A stretch of DNA of 6,739 bases from Candidatus Cloacimonadota bacterium (GTDB lineage: Bacteria; Cloacimonadota; Cloacimonadia; Cloacimonadales; TCS61): NCBI GenBank assembly GCA_014382915.1, contig JACNIV010000048.1, forward strand, positions 1-6,739. The letters are read 5' to 3'. The translations under genes were made by a program, and so were the position numbers. Below, piece by piece: positions 5,594 through 6,739 of this stretch. Numbering within the stretch: the first letter of the stretch is position 1; every line of letters starts with the position of its first letter. A model generated the notes under the pieces. That model saw nothing but the letters and a program-made list of their open reading frames with translations. It had not been told where the DNA came from and did not search any database.

Positions 5594-6555
5594 TCCAGAA
5601 CCTGAGAACAGAAGTAAAGAAACTCCTTAAAGATAAAAAAGTGGATATCATCATTGGTTGGGAAAAAGGTTCTCTTCCACTTTCTTCTACACCGGCTTTT
5701 ATTCAAAAAGAAGAAGATGTTGATAGGTTGATCTTCGATGAAACCTGTCGCAACAATCTAACTACATATTTAACTAAAGACAAAAGAAAATTAGGAAAAA
5801 CTTACGATAAGATCGGAATCATTGTAAAAGGCTGCGATGCTCGATCCATCGTTCTCTACTCGATTGAGCAACAGATTAAAAGAGAGAATATTGTAATCAT
5901 CGGAGTTCCCTGTAACGGCATTCTGGAAAAGAAGAAAATTCTTCAGAAAACTGACGGGAAAGAAATTTTGAAATCAAAAATAGATGGTAAAAATGTGCAT
6001 TTAAAAGGTCGTGATTTTGATCTGACAATTCCTTTGAAAGATGTTTTGTGTGATTCCTGCTTAACCTGTAAATATCCTGATGCTCCGGTTCACGATATTT
6101 TTATTGGGAAACCGCGCAAAGAAGTTGATATAAAAGACGAATTCAAAAATGTTATTGATTTTGAGAAAAAATCTTCCGAAGAACGCTGGGAATATATCAA
6201 AGAAGAATATTCAAAGTGCATTCGCTGTTATGCTTGCAGAAATGTGTGTCCAGCCTGTTATTGCAACGAGTGTTTTGTAGACCAGAACGATCCGCAATGG
6301 ATAGGTAAAACACCGGAAGTCACCGACTCTATCATTTTCCATCTTATCAGAAATCTTCATGTTGCTGGAAGATGCGTTGATTGCGGAGCTTGTGTTTCCG
6401 CTTGTCCGGCCGATCTTGATTTGCGTATTATGAACAAAAAAGTAGAAAAAGAGATCAAAGAACGATTCGATTACACTGCAGGATTGGATATTAATGAAAA
6501 ACCGGTAATGGCAAGTTATTGTGAAAACGAAAAACAAGATTTTATAATGGGTTAG
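5590..6555 (+). CDS. FrhB/FdhB-like [4Fe-4S] flavoprotein (paralogue 3)
   Basis: This 321-residue cytoplasmic protein belongs to the same broad family as the genes at 1-225 and 218-1312 but is a different subtype. Its N-terminal half has I-V-K-G-C82-D-A-R-S and I-I-G-V-P-C108-N-G, equivalent to the K-P-C-E-x-R-A and S-C-I-G segments of paralogue 2, then a C154-x2-C157-x2-C160 cluster. The C-terminal half has C210-x2-C213-x2-C216-x3-C220-P, an added C223/C225/C228 group, and C262-x2-C265-x2-C268-x3-C272-P, implying two [4Fe-4S] clusters. The tail F-D-Y-T-A-G-L-D matches the F-D-Y-V-P-G and F-E-Y-S-A-G tails of the other two. The start overlaps the mvhD stop in ATGA, so expression is probably coupled to mvhD copy 2. 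The ATG of the next gene follows 3 nt after its TAG. It may transfer electrons to or from MvhD/HdrA; the redox partner is not identifiable. Confidence 0.87.
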   Translation: MIQNLRTEVKKLLKDKKVDIIIGWEKGSLPLSSTPAFIQKEEDVDRLIFDETCRNNLTTYLTKDKRKLGKTYDKIGIIVKGCDARSIVLYSIEQQIKRENIVIIGVPCNGILEKKKILQKTDGKEILKSKIDGKNVHLKGRDFDLTIPLKDVLCDSCLTCKYPDAPVHDIFIGKPRKEVDIKDEFKNVIDFEKKSSEERWEYIKEEYSKCIRCYACRNVCPACYCNECFVDQNDPQWIGKTPEVTDSIIFHLIRNLHVAGRCVDCGACVSACPADLDLRIMNKKVEKEIKERFDYTAGLDINEKPVMASYCENEKQDFIMG

Positions 6556-6558
6556 AAT

Positions 6559-6739
6559 ATGATCAAAATTAAGAAAAGCGAATTCAATAAATTTATTGAA
6601 AATCTTCAGAAGAATTATAGTGTTTTTGCACCCGTTACAGATGGCAAGGCAACAGCTTTCAAAAAGATCAAATCCGCTGATGATATCAATAATAAAGTAT
6701 TGAACACAAAGAGATCACTCAAAGAAATATTCTTCCCGC
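6559..6739 (+). CDS. AsrA/HydB/FlxB-like iron-sulfur subunit, N-terminal fragment (3' end outside window)
   Basis: The frame is open from ATG 6559 to the window end, giving 60 residues. It begins with lysine-rich M-I-K-I-K-K, then N-Y-S-V-F-A-P-V, a short D-G turn, F-K-K-I-K-S-A-D-D-I, and finally N-T-K-R-S-L-K-E-I-F-F-P. This order (Y-x-V-x-A-P-V, then F-x-x-[IV]-x-S, then N-T-x-x-S-x-K-x-x-F-F-P) is typical of the N-terminus of the family that includes anaerobic sulfite reductase subunit A, sulfhydrogenase beta subunits and FlxB. These carry two C-terminal [4Fe-4S] clusters, not reached here, and usually pair with an FAD/NAD(P)-binding AsrB/FlxA-like protein encoded next. The gene starts 3 nt after the previous stop and has only a weak purine-rich site, so translational coupling is likely. 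The family call rests on a short fragment; the exact subtype is uncertain. Confidence 0.7.
   Translation, partial: MIKIKKSEFNKFIENLQKNYSVFAPVTDGKATAFKKIKSADDINNKVLNTKRSLKEIFFP

Noticed and set aside
1..6739. UGA reassigned genome-wide (codes in which UGA means Trp or Gly)
   Set aside because: The only in-frame TGA codons in the called genes are the two MvhD motif positions. mvhD2 terminates at TGA 5591-5593 right at an overlapping start with a strong ribosome binding site. The residue expected at the recoded site is Cys, not Trp or Gly.

Overview
All genes lie on the + strand and read as one electron-transfer operon from an anaerobe. Base composition is AT-rich, roughly 40% GC by eye. Start sites carry clear GGAG-type ribosome binding sites, and the recoding hairpins sit directly behind UGA codons. 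That placement is bacterial, because archaeal SECIS elements lie in untranslated regions. A syntrophic, fermentative or sulfate-reducer-like bacterium fits; Cloacimonadota-type candidate phyla are a guess from gene content and the palindromic intergenic repeats, not something shown here.

Layout: (1) 1-225, C-terminal end of an FrhB/FdhB-like iron-sulfur flavoprotein. (2) 218-1312, a full paralogue of it. (3) 1316-1741, mvhD copy 1, interrupted by an in-frame TGA at 1517-1519. (4) 1742-2021, a 280-nt gap filled with palindromes. (5) 2022-5069, a 1015-residue double-module HdrA. (6) 5070-5167, a short gap with two further palindromes. (7) 5168-5593, mvhD copy 2, with a TGA at the equivalent codon (5366-5368). 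(8) 5590-6555, a third FrhB/FdhB-like protein. (9) 6559 to the window end, the N-terminus of a protein resembling the AsrA/HydB/FlxB iron-sulfur family.

The central result is that both mvhD genes are best read as selenoprotein genes. Translation through each TGA gives the diagnostic G-U-H-P-G-D-C-H-Y motif and a 141-residue protein in both cases. A 7-bp hairpin begins 16 nt after each TGA, with its apical loop 23 nt after it. The two hairpins differ by a compensatory base-pair change. UGA is not generally reassigned, because mvhD2 itself ends at a UGA and the 1015-codon hdrA has no internal UGA.

Proposed function (inference): MvhD passes electrons between an oxidoreductase module and the flavin of HdrA, which could bifurcate or confurcate them. 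The FrhB/FdhB-like proteins and the AsrA/FlxB-like protein would be the electron input or output modules. No HdrB, HdrC or hydrogenase catalytic subunit is present in the window, so the substrate couple cannot be named from this sequence.
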